A stretch of 64,000 nt of DNA, taken from Torymus aiolomorphi (taxonomy: Eukaryota > Arthropoda > Insecta > Hymenoptera > Torymidae). The notes under the pieces were generated by a model that worked only from the letters and a program-made list of their open reading frames with translations, had not been told where the DNA came from and did no database searches. The first letter of the stretch is position 1. Every line of letters starts with the position of its first letter. Below are positions 43,876 to 54,611 of this stretch, piece by piece. The translations under genes and the position numbers were made by a program. The DNA lies in contig CM070874.1 of the NCBI GenBank assembly GCA_036365515.1, positions 213,270,942-213,334,941 of the forward strand, in the 5' to 3' direction.

Positions 43876-44551
43876 TTACTTTTCTGTAATATCCTCAAAG
43901 GTCTTCTTTATAGTAATATAATCCATCATCAAGATCCTGTGTCATTTTTACTTCTGTAATCTAATTACCAATGCAATCATGTCCTTGTTTTGTAATTTTT
44001 AAGGAATCCCAACCAAGAGGCAAATTCTTAAGATTACAGGGCACCTCATTGTAATCATTTTCCTTAGATTCACTTGTACTTGCCGCAGAATCAGAATCTC
44101 CACGTTCGCCTTCAGTTCTGGCTTGCTTCCTCTGTACATTTTCTTTTGTGGCTACTCTCTGATTAGATACTATTTGAGCAATCTTGCTACTTCCTTTTGC
44201 TGTTCTACATTCTTACACCTGCCTGGTTTCCTTTGATTCTTCTTTGCCAATAAAATAGGATCAAGTGTAGCCTCTCCCTTTGTGCTAAACAATTTTTGAT
44301 GTTTTTCTTCCAAAGTATCGCCGCATTTCAAACCAAGAGCCATGAGAGCAGACTTCAATCTATCCCAAAATGAGAAAGGACACAAATCTAAGTGAGTTCC
44401 AACATTGAATAAAGCACTGCCTGTTTCTTTAGGTGAACCGGGAAAGGTCCTGATTTCTAGACTGCTGCTCTCCATAAACTGATCAAACAGCATTTTCAGA
44501 ATTTTCGCGTTCCTCGTGCAGCCGGCACTGCTGTTCCAGGAGGGTCTTCAT
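43876..44551 (-). pseudogene. SF3A3: Splicing factor 3A subunit 3 (SF3A3/SF3a60) pseudogene with internal deletions
   Basis: The minus strand starts at ATG 44549-44551 with [16 protein letters not shown], the recognisable N-terminus of SF3A3. It jumps by deletion and frameshift to LFDQFMES, then [40 protein letters not shown] and KLFSTKG. After another shift it gives ENVQRKQARTEGER and NLKNLPLGWDSLK. The zinc-finger region that should follow is missing. A last piece, KKTFEDITEK, resembles the extreme C-terminus and ends at TAA 43876-43878. SF3A3 is a U2 snRNP protein essential for branch-site recognition. Absence of introns across the joined blocks suggests a retrocopy, but no poly(A) tract is seen. 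At least three lesions make it nonfunctional. Confidence 0.85.
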
Positions 44552-44794
44552 CGTGAACGATCGTCGGCAGGACGACCGGGTGTTGACGCACTCGGTTATT
44601 TACGTTTGGGGTTAGGATATAAGTACGGCAGTCCGCGACGCGCTGTACCTAACTCGACGACGCGCGCGCAGCTGTGCTGCAGCCTGCAGCGCATGCGCTT
44701 GGGCGTACACGCACACGGGCAAGGCCAACATTGTCGCCGCCATTGCCATCGCTCTGCGGCGATGTTATACATTACCCATATGATAATAGGTAAT
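44552..44794. other. GC-rich flank 5' of the SF3A3 copy
   Basis: A GC-rich block with several CG dinucleotides lies upstream of the pseudogene ATG (relative to the minus strand). It could be the parental 5' untranslated region and promoter carried along, which would argue for a DNA-level duplication rather than retrotransposition. It ends near TACCCATATGATAATAGG. Confidence 0.4.
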
Positions 44795-45133
44795 AATCTA
44801 TTTTTTTTTTGCAAATTATGTAAAATCAAGAAAACATTGCTCTAAGTTTCATAATATTATACCCTCCTGAAAAGTTTCAAGTCAAAATATTAATTCGTTT
44901 TTGCGCAAACTTTGAACAAAATTTTGACATCACGCTCCGTCCACCTCGAAATTTTGTTCAAAATTTATGCAAAAACGAATTGATATTTTGACTTGAAATT
45001 TGGCAGGAAGATAGAATATTGTGAAACTTAGAGCAATGTTCTCTTGATTTTGCATAATTCGGTGTATTTTCTTTTTTATTAGCTTCAAACCGCTGAATCG
45101 ACTCGGTCGGTAAAAATTGAGTATGGCATCCCC
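44795..45133. mobile_element. Palindromic TTAA-type MITE, left end missing
   Basis: The segment folds: TTATGTAAAATCAAGAAAAC near 44815 pairs with the complement at about 45035-45055, and TTTGCGCAAACTTTGAAC with the complement near 44955. It ends AGTATGGCATCCCC followed by TTAA (45134-45137). The mirror-image left end is absent. Its terminal 14 bases equal those at 12167-12180 in inverted orientation. Confidence 0.7.
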
Positions 45134-45137
45134 TTAA

Positions 45138-45514
45138 CGGGGTTCCATAGTCCTACCATTACCGACCGAGCAATTCACACAGTTTCAAGCTGGTTAAAAA
45201 TAAAATACGTCGAATCACAAAAAATCAAGAGAACACTTCGCTGCAGTTTTGAACGTTCTATCATCCAGTAAAAGTTTGGAGTCAAAATATCAAGTTGTTT
45301 TTGCAAAAACTTTGAACGAAACCGAATTTTGTTTTGTTCAAAGTTTTTGCAAAAACCACTTAATATTTCGACTTCAAACTTTTAGTAGGTGATAGAACAT
45401 GCAAAACCGCAGGGAAGTGTTCTCTTGTTTTTTTGTGATTTTACGTATTTTATTTTTAATCAGCTTGAAACTGTGTGAATTTCTCGCTCGGTAACGGTAC
45501 GGCTAGGAACCCCC
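45138..45514. mobile_element. Palindromic TTAA-type MITE (377 bp), complete
   Basis: TTAA flanks both sides (45134-45137 and 45515-45518). The ends are CGGGGTTCCATAGTCCTACC and, read from the right, GGGGGTTCCTAGCCGTACCG. Almost the whole element is an inverted repeat, centred near AACGAAACCGAATTTTG (about 45317-45333). It shares layout and internal motifs (AAATCAAGAGAACA, GTCAAAATATCAA) with the preceding MITE, so they are sister families inserted side by side. Confidence 0.92.
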
Positions 45515-45518
45515 TTAA

Positions 45519-47045
45519 GCAAACGGATTAATATAGCATTATTGTCTTTAATATAACCAGAGTACTGATTTCATCCAATTTCCACAATTCGTTGACTGAA
45601 TTTTGGGAGGGCTGTCTAAGTCTCGCGTTTACTTTTCCTTATATATTATTAAACCACGCCCCCACAACCACATTTGTACGAGATTAATAGTTAAAAGAAC
45701 TTAAAGCGTTTTTTCTACTCTTCCAAGATCTCGGTCACCGAGAATCAGGCCATTCGTCAGGAAATGAATTTCGCCAATGAAACGCATCTCTTCTCTTTGC
45801 AAATGCCAATATTAACTGCTTAATTGATGTTCGAAAGGAGAAAAATATTATGCCGGTATGTACTCAAACAAATGTATTTATGTAGCGTGATTGTTTTTTA
45901 TACCAAGAGTACTGATTTCATCCAATTTCCAGAATTCGGCACCTGCCTAAGTCTCGTCTGTCCACTTTTCTTTTATATATTATTGAATTATATTCGAACA
46001 ACAATATTTGTACGTGATTAATCGTAAAAAGAATTTTATCAAAGCGTTTTCATTTGCTCTTTCCAGATCTCGGTCGCCGAGTATCAGGTAAATCGTGGGG
46101 CAACGAATTTCGTTAATCGAACGCGTCCCTTTGCAAATATAATCAACTGTTTAATTATACAGCAAAAGAAGGAAAATTAGTTGCATTGTATACTTAAGCA
46201 AACGCATTTATAGGACATTATTGCCTATAATACCTTATTACTAGATTCATCACATTTCCATAATTCGGCTACCGAATTTCGGGAATCGAGACAGAATCTC
46301 GATCTACTGGCTTAGTTTAGTCAGTCTACGGTTGTTGAAGATTACTCGTTAAAAAAAATTTAATTAAAACGTTTTGATCTACTCTTCGAGATCTCGGTCG
46401 CCGGGAATCAGGTAAATTGGCTAGAAACGAATTTCGCAAATCGAATGCGTCGCTTTGTAAAGATAAACTGCCCAATTACTCAGCAAAAGAAGGAAAATTA
46501 GTTGTATTACATACTTCAACAAATGATTTCTTTTGGTATAATTGTTTATAATACCCATATTACAGATTACTTTCTGTTCCTATAACTCGGCGACCGAAAT
46601 TCGCGAATACTGACTAAATCTCGAGGTACTGGCTAAGTCTGGGTAGTCTGTGTTTGCATTTTTTAATGTATTATTAAATTCTGTGCCTACAACAAGATAT
46701 GTATCTGATTAACAGTAAAAATAATTTAATTAAAGCGTATTAATCTACTCTTCCCAGATCTCGGTCACCGAGAATCAGGTAAATCGTCAGGCAACAAGTT
46801 TTGCAAATCGAACACTTTGCAAATACCAATACTTATTAATTGCTTAATCGATATGCATAAGGACAAAATTTTGATGAATTATATACTCAAGCAAACGCAT
46901 TTATATGGCTTTATTGTCTTTAATACCGAGAGTACTGATTTCATCCAATTTCCATAACTCGGGGACGGAGTTTAGGGATTGCTGACTAAGGTTGTATAAG
47001 CTATAAAAGGAAAATAGTGATAAGATGTTCAATATTTGATAGTCA
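45519..47045. repeat. Tandem array of the 345-bp AGATCTCGGTCGCCGAG repeat
   Basis: The split unit from 12166 resumes here with GCAAACGGATTAATATAG. Further units carry AGATCTCGGTCACCGAGAAT near 45727, 46070, 46388 and 46755, at spacings of about 320-365 bases. Each also has a second motif of the type ATTCGGCGACCGAA about 200 bases later, the reverse complement of the core. No coding frame is conserved. Confidence 0.9.
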
Positions 47046-47059
47046 TTAAGGTGATGTAA

Positions 47060-47375
47060 AATACCGACATAATTTCCAAACATGGATATCTCATGAAAAT
47101 ACCAATAGAATCGTCCAAAAAAAAATCTGAGTATAGTATTAACATATACGGAGCGCCTGACGTTCGTGTTTTTCCAAAAAAAATGATAAGAATTTATTTA
47201 ATTAAATAAAAACCGTATTATCGGTAAGTAGGAATCTGCAATTAAGCTACTTTTCAAACATGGATATCTCATGAAAATACCAATAGAATCACCCCAAAAA
47301 AAATCTGAATATAGTGTTTACGTGTACGGAGCGCTTGACGTTCGTCTTTTTCCAAATAAACGTTTAAATGTTGAT
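47060..47375. repeat. 180-bp direct duplication
   Basis: TTCCAAACATGGATATCTCA through GACGTTCGTGTTTTTCC (about 47076-47182) is repeated at about 47255-47362 with few changes (TTTCAAACATGG, GACGTTCGTCTTTTTCC). Confidence 0.85.
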
Positions 47376-47532
47376 TTAAAAAATATTGAAATTCACGGTT
47401 TCACATGGCCTTAAATATCAGAAATATAGAGAGCTATGCAAAATTGCAGAGGCTTAACTGTATTAGTTTTCCTTCGGATACTAATAAATTCAATCAATTA
47501 TTTTATGATTTTTTTTAAATTGTTGTAGAAGA
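47376..47532. other. AT-rich spacer
   Basis: Nothing recognised. Confidence 0.35.
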
Positions 47533-49705
47533 ACGTGTAGATTTTATGTAATTACTAGATGAGTTTATTGGGTAAAAATATTATTTCATACAGAAGAAAT
47601 AATTAATATTATAATTTTATCTATAATTATAATTATTTTTTCTGTATGAAAGAATATTTTTGCCCAATAAACTCATCTAGTCCCAGTTGAAAACAACGAT
47701 GTCGAAAAATCAACGTTGATTTCAACGTTTATTCAACCTTGATTTTCAATGTTTCTGAACCTTGAAAAACCTTGATTTAACTTGATTTTGAACGTTGATT
47801 TCAACGTCTTGTCAACCTTCGCCGTGAACGTTGATTTTCAACGTTGATTTCAACGTCTTCTCAACCTTCGCCTTGAACGTTGATTTCAACGTCTTGCCAA
47901 CTTTGGCAGTGAACGTTGACTTTCCACGTTGATTTCAACGTCTTCCCAACCTTCGCCTTCAATGTTGATTTTTAACGTTTTGTGAACATTGGTTTCTAAT
48001 ACTAAATCCAATTGATTTGTATATTGATTTCAACGTTTCCGAGATCTTTCTTTTCTAATTTTCCAGCAGAAATATTAACCTTTTTACTTTTATAAAAAGA
48101 ACGTTTTGTGACGATGGAAATCTTCGAATCAAAGATTTAAATGAATTTCGATGTTCTTGAGGTTCGTTAGTCAGAATAGTAGATTTTTAAAAAATGTACA
48201 CGCGTGCGCATGGGCGCGTGTGTGTATAAAGTATATGTGAAATAAAATTTTGTCCCCACCATAACTCTTCACCGGATTCATGTAATGAGCTGAAATATTG
48301 TACGCATTTTAAATATGTCCTAGCATAGAACTGATGAAATTTTGGAGTCAAATGCACGTTTTCAAGCTGCTTTTTAAATAAAATAAAATAAAAATTTCAC
48401 ATAAAAGTTGTTTTTCAAAAATAATTATTGTCTATCTTTTGTTGCGCGAATTTTTTTACACTTTATTCAAAAACGTTAAATGCTTAAATACATTTTTACA
48501 GCTGATTATAAATCGTTAACATTTTCGAAATTCAATATGGTAAATCCAATTGTCTGACTAAAATTTTGAAAATGGTTCAATTTTATTGAAATTTTTTAAA
48601 TTTAATTTCTCGAGAGTCTTTTTATAGGTGATTACGAATCTGTAATAAGAATTTCCAAATTCTATATGGTGGATCCAATATGTCGGATCGGAATTTTGAT
48701 TTTTCAATTTTATTGAAATTTGATATTTAGAAATCAGGCAAATCCGACAAAGAGTCTTCAAAGAAAAGTGATGACTTTTAATAGTAGTGTATATTATACA
48801 TGCTATTTACTCTGCTGTTAAAAAAAGTGCTTTTAACAGTCAAACTATTTTATTTATGGCATTAGCAATATTGTTTTTTTAGTTATGGGAAGAAAACAAA
48901 AACTTCTTCCAAATTTTGATTGTAGTTAAGGTTATGTAAATCTTTATTTATTTTCTCGTTATATGACTCGAGACAAACACGAAAACGTTTTGTAAGTGTT
49001 GATTCATAGATGGCTTAATATATTTATCTTTTCTTATACTGATGCAAGAATCAAAATTCTTAATTGAAGTTTGAATTTTTAAGTTTAAAAATATTGAATT
49101 TTTTTTTATTCATTCACGTAAAACAAACGTTTTTGCAAATGTGAAAAAAACCGTTTAATAAATCTTTTGCTAATTTTTTCAAAAATTTTTGCAACTTAAG
49201 ATATGTAGTTAAATTTTCAGTAGTGTCTAGCTTTTTCTTAAGATAATAAATAATAAATAATTATTTATTTTTGAAGTCTAAGATAACGTAAGACTGATCA
49301 AAATAAAGAATGCGTTAGTTTAGTTGTTTTTACGGATGTGTGTGTGTGCGCGCGCGCGCGGGCGTGTGTGGGTGTAGTCTAATTAATAAAACAAAAGTTT
49401 TATTGGTATTTCTTGTTTTATTTTTTATTTTTCCTAAATTTTCAATAAAGATGGAAGTTAACCAATTCAACATTGAAAATCAACATTCAAGGCGAAGGTT
49501 GGGAAGACGTTGAAATCAACGTTGAAAATCAACGTTCGAGGCGAAGGTTTGCAACAGGTTGAAATCAACGTTGAAAATCAAGTTAAATCAAGGTTTTTTC
49601 AAGGTTTAGAAACATTGAAAATCAAGGTTGAATAAACGTTGAAATCAACGTTGATTTTTCGACATTGCTGTTTTCAACCGGGGTAATTATATAAAATCTA
49701 CACGT
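47533..49705. mobile_element. Palindromic element split by a second insertion
   Basis: GTGTAGATTTTATGTAATTA and CTAGATGAGTTTATTGGG (47536-47575) are matched in reverse complement by CCCAATAAACTCATCTAG (47663-47680). The pairing then continues after the nested element as TAATTATATAAAATCTACAC (49684-49703). Joined, this is a hairpin of about 170 bases cut at its right arm by the element at 47682-49683. It is a small foldback MITE used as an insertion site. Confidence 0.8.
47682..49683. mobile_element. DNA element with AACGTTGATTTCAACG tandem-repeat inverted ends
   Basis: The left end reads CCCAGTTGAAAACAACGATG and the right end, from the other strand, CCCCGGTTGAAAACAGCAAT. Both then run TCGAAAAATCAACGTTGATT and on into tandem AACGTTGATTTCAACG-type repeats (47700-48010 and 49465-49665). 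The interior (48011-49440) is AT-rich without transposase and includes a GT/GC run near 49338. Two bases (GT) may be duplicated at the insertion site; this is uncertain. It is a non-autonomous DNA transposon of undetermined superfamily. Confidence 0.8.
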
Positions 49706-50171
49706 TTTCAGAAAATTGTGAAATAGTGCATTACGACGATTGCTCTGACAGCAGTAGACCGACTAGTTTCCGAATTAAAAGAGCGAAATTTCTGCTGTTA
49801 GATCTCCCGAGCGAGACCCGTGGGTTTTCCTAATTGCTCTAATGCGTGAAGAATCTCTCTTCAGATATGGTTAAGACTGTGCAAAAGCATTTCGAGTGTG
49901 CCAATAACAGCGTACTCGAGGCACGCGACCGCGTGCGGCTGTTCATGCAGAGCTCAAAATGGTCTTACGCAATACAAAAAGAAGCAAGAAATCCACGCGA
50001 TAGGTTCCACTAAGTACTTTGGGCGTCTCTCAGCGAGACCGCTCGACTAGTAACCTCCAGTGCATACGACTGTTCCGATCACCTCGGAACATTCATACAT
50101 CAGGCTTGAAGGAGTTTTAAGTCCCTTCCGTCCGATATGTCCGACGAGACTCGTGAACTTTTGAATTGGGT
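49706..50171. other. Unannotated sequence
   Basis: Moderate-GC sequence with no long frame on either strand and no terminal repeat. It ends at the target duplication of the next element. Confidence 0.4.
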
Positions 50172-50463
50172 CCTCTATGAGATTATTTTTTTTTTTTTGT
50201 GTTTTTCTGAGGTACTAGGTGAATCTTCCGAGGCCCCCGTCCTTGCTTACAGCATGGAGGGGGGCCCACTAAGACCATCACGAAGTGTCGGGCTCCGCGG
50301 TGTGAGGGATTTCTACCCCCTAAACACCCAAAACCTTTCCCGCGGCGTTCACTGGAATCCGGCCCGGAACTGTTATAAACATTACTTCGGACCGGTCGGC
50401 GTTTCTATGTCCTACGGTAATCTTATATATCTTGTCTGATCTGTCTATTTTTCGTCTTCTGTA

Positions 50464-53460
50464 TCAGTTTTCAAGGCAACCGTCAGTCTTTTTGCCTTGT
50501 AGTACGTGAGTCACGTAGCGTGCTATGTCGTCCCAGTTTTGTTTGCTTGACAGCATCAGTGTCACGACGTTATCCGGTGTGATGTCACCTGTCTTCGTCT
50601 GTAGTCTGTGTCTCGCGACTATCCAGCGGGGGCACACGAAAAATGTGTGCTCCGCGTCGTCTCTATTATGTCCGCAGTACCTGCAGGACGGGGTCGTTAC
50701 CTTCCCCATCTGATGCAGATACTGGCGGAAGTATCCGTGTCCGGATAGGAACTGGATCAGGTAAAAGTTCACCTTCCCAGCGCCTCTCTTATGCCAGAGT
50801 CGCACGTCCGTTATGAGGCGTCTCGTCTACTTGGCTTTGTCGCTGTCTCTCCATCGCATTTGCCAGGATGCAAGCGTCGTCGTCCGTGCGTCTATGGAGG
50901 CCCTCGCTCTTCCTCTTTCTTCGCTGTACTCGTAGATCCTCTTCCGCTCGAGAGCGAGAAGGTCTACTGGGACGACCCCTGCGATCACTAGTACCGCCAC
51001 CTCTGAGACGGTGCGGTACGCGCACGCGATTCGCAGCGCTCCCAGTCTTTGTACCGCCGCGATCTTTTTGCGGTACTTCTCTATTCGCATCGCGTCCGCC
51101 CATATCTCGGCCCCATAAAGGAGCATCGAGTTGGTCACTGTCATAAGCAGTCGTTGTACGCTCGGTCTCGGTCCCTTCGTATTTGCCATGAGGCGGGCGA
51201 GGGTGACGGTCATTAACTCCGCTCTCTCAGCGACGCCACGTATGTGCGGCCAGAAGGTCATCCTCATATCCCCGGTCGCCCCCAGATATTTGGCGGACCG
51301 TCCAGGATGCACAACGGACGTCCCCACCGTCATGGGTATCGTCGCGTCTATCCGTTTCATAGTTAGGTATAGTAACTCCGTCTTTTGCATGACCAGCTGT
51401 AGTCCCCGACTTTGCATCCATTCGTCGATCCGTTTCGTGGCTTGTGTCAGCCTCATCTGAGCCAGTCGTGTATCCTTGGTCGTGATGACGATGACCAGAT
51501 TGTCTGCGTAGCCGACCAGATAGACCCCCGGCGGCATCGGAAGATCGAACACCTCATCGTAACCTACGTTCCAAATATCGGGGCCAAGGATCGAGCCCTG
51601 CGCTACTCCCGCCGTCATTTATCTTTCTTGACCCCAGCCTGCATCCCGTACGTAATGTAACGGTCTCGTAGATAGTCCTTGAGGATTCGGAGAAGGTATG
51701 GGGGCAGCGGAAAAACGTCGGAGAATGCCCGCACGATGTCCGTCCACCTCACCGAGTTGAAAGCGTTTCGTACGTCGAGTGTTGCCATGAGAACTATTGG
51801 CCTGTTCTTGTGGGGTCTAGTCTGTGCTCTGTCAAAGGAGTCGATCACTTTTTGAATCGCCCCTATCGTCAACCGTCCTTGTCTGAAACCGTACTGTCTG
51901 TCGTTCAGGCCGCCAGCGTCCCGAACCGCCTGTTGGATTCCCGGTCTTAGGAGCATTTCGAAGAGCTTGCCAAGTGTATTCAGCAAGCTCAGCGGTCTCT
52001 AGGATGACGGCGAGTCCGGGTCCATACCCTTTCCTTTATCAACGAGGATCATCCGCGCCGTCTTCCAATCTTTGCTGAACACGCCCTCCGCCAGGCATGT
52101 GTTATATAGGTTCAGGAGTATCCCCGGGCGTCGTTTTGCAACAATACCGAGGATTTTCGCTGGGATACCGTCCGGACCTGGTGCCTTCCCCGCCGAGAGC
52201 TGCGCAACAGCCAAGCTGAGCTCACCCCGGGTGAACTCCTGCACCTCGTCGTCGCCAGTATCGCCCCCCCCCCCCACCCTTGTTCAAAGTGTGTAGGGAA
52301 GAGTCCGTCAATGATTCTGTCCATCATTTCTTCGTCCCTGACTACCGGTGGATTGTTGCCTCCCAGGTTGCGGGTGACGATCTTGTAACCCGCTCCCTAA
52401 GGGTCTGAGTCCACCTCGTTAATCAGTTTGGTCCAACTTTCCTTTTTAATGTCATTGATAGCGCGCCGCAGTTCTTTGCGCGCTACCCGGTACTCCTCAG
52501 AGTAGGCCATCGCGTCCGCTCTGTCGCGGGCGCGCAGGGCCCTCCGTCGGAGCCGTAGGTATTCGCGTCGGAGGCGCGCGATATCTTCGGTCCACCAGTA
52601 CACCGGTTCTTTGTCACGTCTCGTCCGTTTTTTTGGCAGAGAGGCGTCACAGAGCCATCTCAAGAGCCCCGATGTTTCCTCTGTTAGCTTTTCAGCCTTT
52701 TCCCTACCACCGATGCCGCGAGGGATCGCCGTTGTCGGGTCCGGTTCCCTGTCCAGCTGTGCCGTCAGTTTGTCAACGTCTAGTTTTTTCATGTTCCATC
52801 CCGCGGAAGTTGGGGCGGTCCCTGTTCTGTTCTGTGCTTTGTCGGTCACTCCGAAGATGATGTACTGGTGGTCGCTGGCCGTGTAGCCCCCGAACACCCG
52901 CCACCCCTCGACACTTCGGAGAAGTCCAGTCGTCACAAAGATCACGTCTGGGATGGATGCTCCATAGCCGGGTCTCTTGTACGTCGTCGCCTGTCCCACG
53001 TTTGCTACTGTTAGGTCTAGCCTCGCGGCCATTTCCAACAGCAGCCGTCCACGTTTGTTCGTCGTCGTCATGCCCCACTCAATGGCCCTGGCGTTAACGT
53101 CCCCGCGAAGATAATGGGGCCGGGGATGTCCCTAAGCGCGTCCTCGGAGGCCGGTACCTTTCGTTCGAACTCCGCGGCGCTTCAGTTCGGAGTGAGATAC
53201 AAGCTGACATACGTCACATCAGACACCCGAGCCCAGACGTAGTCCTCGCCCCTCCCTTGGCTTGTGATACGCGACCTGGCCCGCCCCCGGAACCACAGCG
53301 CCGCAGAACGGGAGGTATTAATGAGTCAAGTCGGGCTGTCTCTGTCTCTGTACGGCTCGTTAATCATTATAACGTCTGCGTTCATCTCCTCGGCAAGCTG
53401 GGGCAGTAAGGCATGAGCCAGGCTACTGCCGTTCAAGTTGCCTTGGAGCACTGTCGTCGT
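50464..53460 (-). pseudogene. R1-clade ORF2: endonuclease and reverse transcriptase, multiply broken
   Basis: In order on the minus strand: the apurinic-type endonuclease start (LQGNLNGSSLAHALLPQL, MINEPYRD) with several stops; its later part (TYKRPGYGASIPDVIFVT, GGYTASDHQYIIFGV); a linker; and the reverse transcriptase (GKAPGPDGIPAKIL, DRQYGFRQGRLTIGA, ATLDVRNAFNSVRW, AQGSILGPDIWNVGYDEVF). The catalytic box reads YADN instead of YADD, losing one metal-binding Asp. The C-terminus has CRYCGHNRDDAEHTFFVC. In-frame stops lie near 52397 (a lost Trp), 52000, 51617 and 50828, with a frameshift in a C run at about 52263-52277. The protein would nick and reverse-transcribe at the target; this copy cannot. 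Confidence 0.92.
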
Positions 53461-53464
53461 CTTG

Positions 53465-53812
53465 TTAAGCGCGAACGGTCATCTGTCTCGCTCTTGCCTC
53501 CGTCAGCGCTGTTTTGAATGCGATGCAGAGCACCGTGTCCGTAACGTGCGCTGCCCCTCCGCCTTCCTGTGATGGGCACAGAAAACAGAGGGGAGCACCC
53601 GTGCAGGCCCCAGCCCTGTATCCATTTCTTCCACACTTCCAACAGCAGTCGCGTCTGTCCGCTCCTTTACAGTTTGTACGGTAATGGCCGTAGCCGAGAC
53701 ACTTGTAGCATCTCGGCACCATCAGTCGGGTCCTCACTGGGCAGCTGACAAACCCTATCTTTATACGTTCCGTCTCAAGTAGCCGTGTCGCGTCTCGGTC
53801 TCCGAGCTCGCA
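53465..53812 (-). pseudogene. R1-clade ORF1 C-terminal fragment with zinc knuckles
   Basis: From the truncated 5' end the frame reads ATRLLETERIKIGFVSCPV and then three cysteine motifs: CYKCLGYGHYRTNC (a good CCHC), CWKCGRNGYRAGAC (Tyr for His), and a final CFLC. It ends at 53465. These bind the element RNA. It matches the C-terminal part of ORF1 at 56150-56484 on the other strand. The N-terminal two thirds are missing. Confidence 0.88.
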
Positions 53813-53823
53813 CCTCTATGAGA

Positions 53824-53824
<1 letters not shown>

Positions 53825-53886
<62 letters not shown>
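53825..53886. repeat. (ATT)n microsatellite
   Basis: About 20 uninterrupted ATT units separate the degenerate element from the next element fragment. Confidence 0.97.
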
Positions 53887-53888
<2 letters not shown>

Positions 53889-54559
53889 AGTGGACACCTG
53901 GGTGTTCCGAAAAGAGGGTGAGGTAAATTACTACCTCACCCAATTCTTGACGGGGCACGGCCTGTTCCGCGCATACCTACATAAGATGGGTAAAGTCTCG
54001 GAGCCAGGCTGCGCCTATTGTGAGGGCCTCCCGGACGACGTGTTCCACACCTTCTTCGTATGCGGAAGGTGGACCGTCGAAAGGGGGGCACTAGAGAGGG
54101 ACCTTGGCTGCATATCACCTGACAATATAGTCAGGCTGATGCACCAAGGTCCTCAACAATGGGCGAAAGTCGCCTCCTACGTGGAGGCGATCTTGCGCCA
54201 AAAAAGGGAAGAGGAGAACAGCAGATCAGCCGTCCGCAGGGCGCCGTAGCTGTTCACGGGAAAAAAAAAAGACCCCTGCGGGTCTCAACGGCCGATCTGA
54301 AGTGAGAACGTGCCGCTCAGGCAAAGCAAGCCCTCCCCTGAAGTAATGTGTAAAACGGTGCCGGGGGAGGGTCTGTACAGTTGTGCAGAGCAGAAAGGGT
54401 TAGTGTTTTTAGTGGGTAGGAATCCCACACGCCGTGGGAGTGCGGAGCCTCTTGCGGTGTCTCCTGGGCTGGCATGGATATGCGGCCCAGGCGGTCCGGT
54501 GGAGCATTTGGTCCACCGGACTGATGCAAGATTTCACTGTTTCCCTCGTAAAAAAAAAA
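53887..54559 (+). mobile_element. R1-clade element, 3' fragment with poly(A)
   Basis: The insert begins at AAGTGGACACCTGGGTGTTC, which equals 59094 onward of the full-length copy. It encodes the last 119 or so residues of ORF2, including CAYCEGLPDDVFHTFFVC, up to TAG at 54247-54249. The 3' untranslated region and a short poly(A) follow. It sits between (ATT)n and (TTA)n runs. Severe 5' truncation is typical of target-primed reverse transcription. Confidence 0.93.

Positions 54560-54611
<52 letters not shown>
54560..54611. repeat. (TTA)n microsatellite
   Basis: About 17 TTA units lie between the 3' fragment and the full-length element. The Tyr/Ile/Asn-run open frames here are artefacts. Confidence 0.97.

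Larger units (their letters stand above)
50172..53824 (-). mobile_element. R1-clade non-LTR retrotransposon, minus strand, 5'-truncated and degenerate
   Basis: CCTCTATGAGAT occurs at 50172-50183 and 53813-53824 as a 12-base target duplication. On the minus strand the element ends in a poly(A) (seen as a T run at about 50187-50199) and begins abruptly inside ORF1 at 53812. It has zinc-knuckle ORF1 sequence, then an endonuclease/reverse transcriptase ORF2 with a C-terminal CCHC motif. Multiple stops show it is old compared with its neighbours. Confidence 0.9.
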
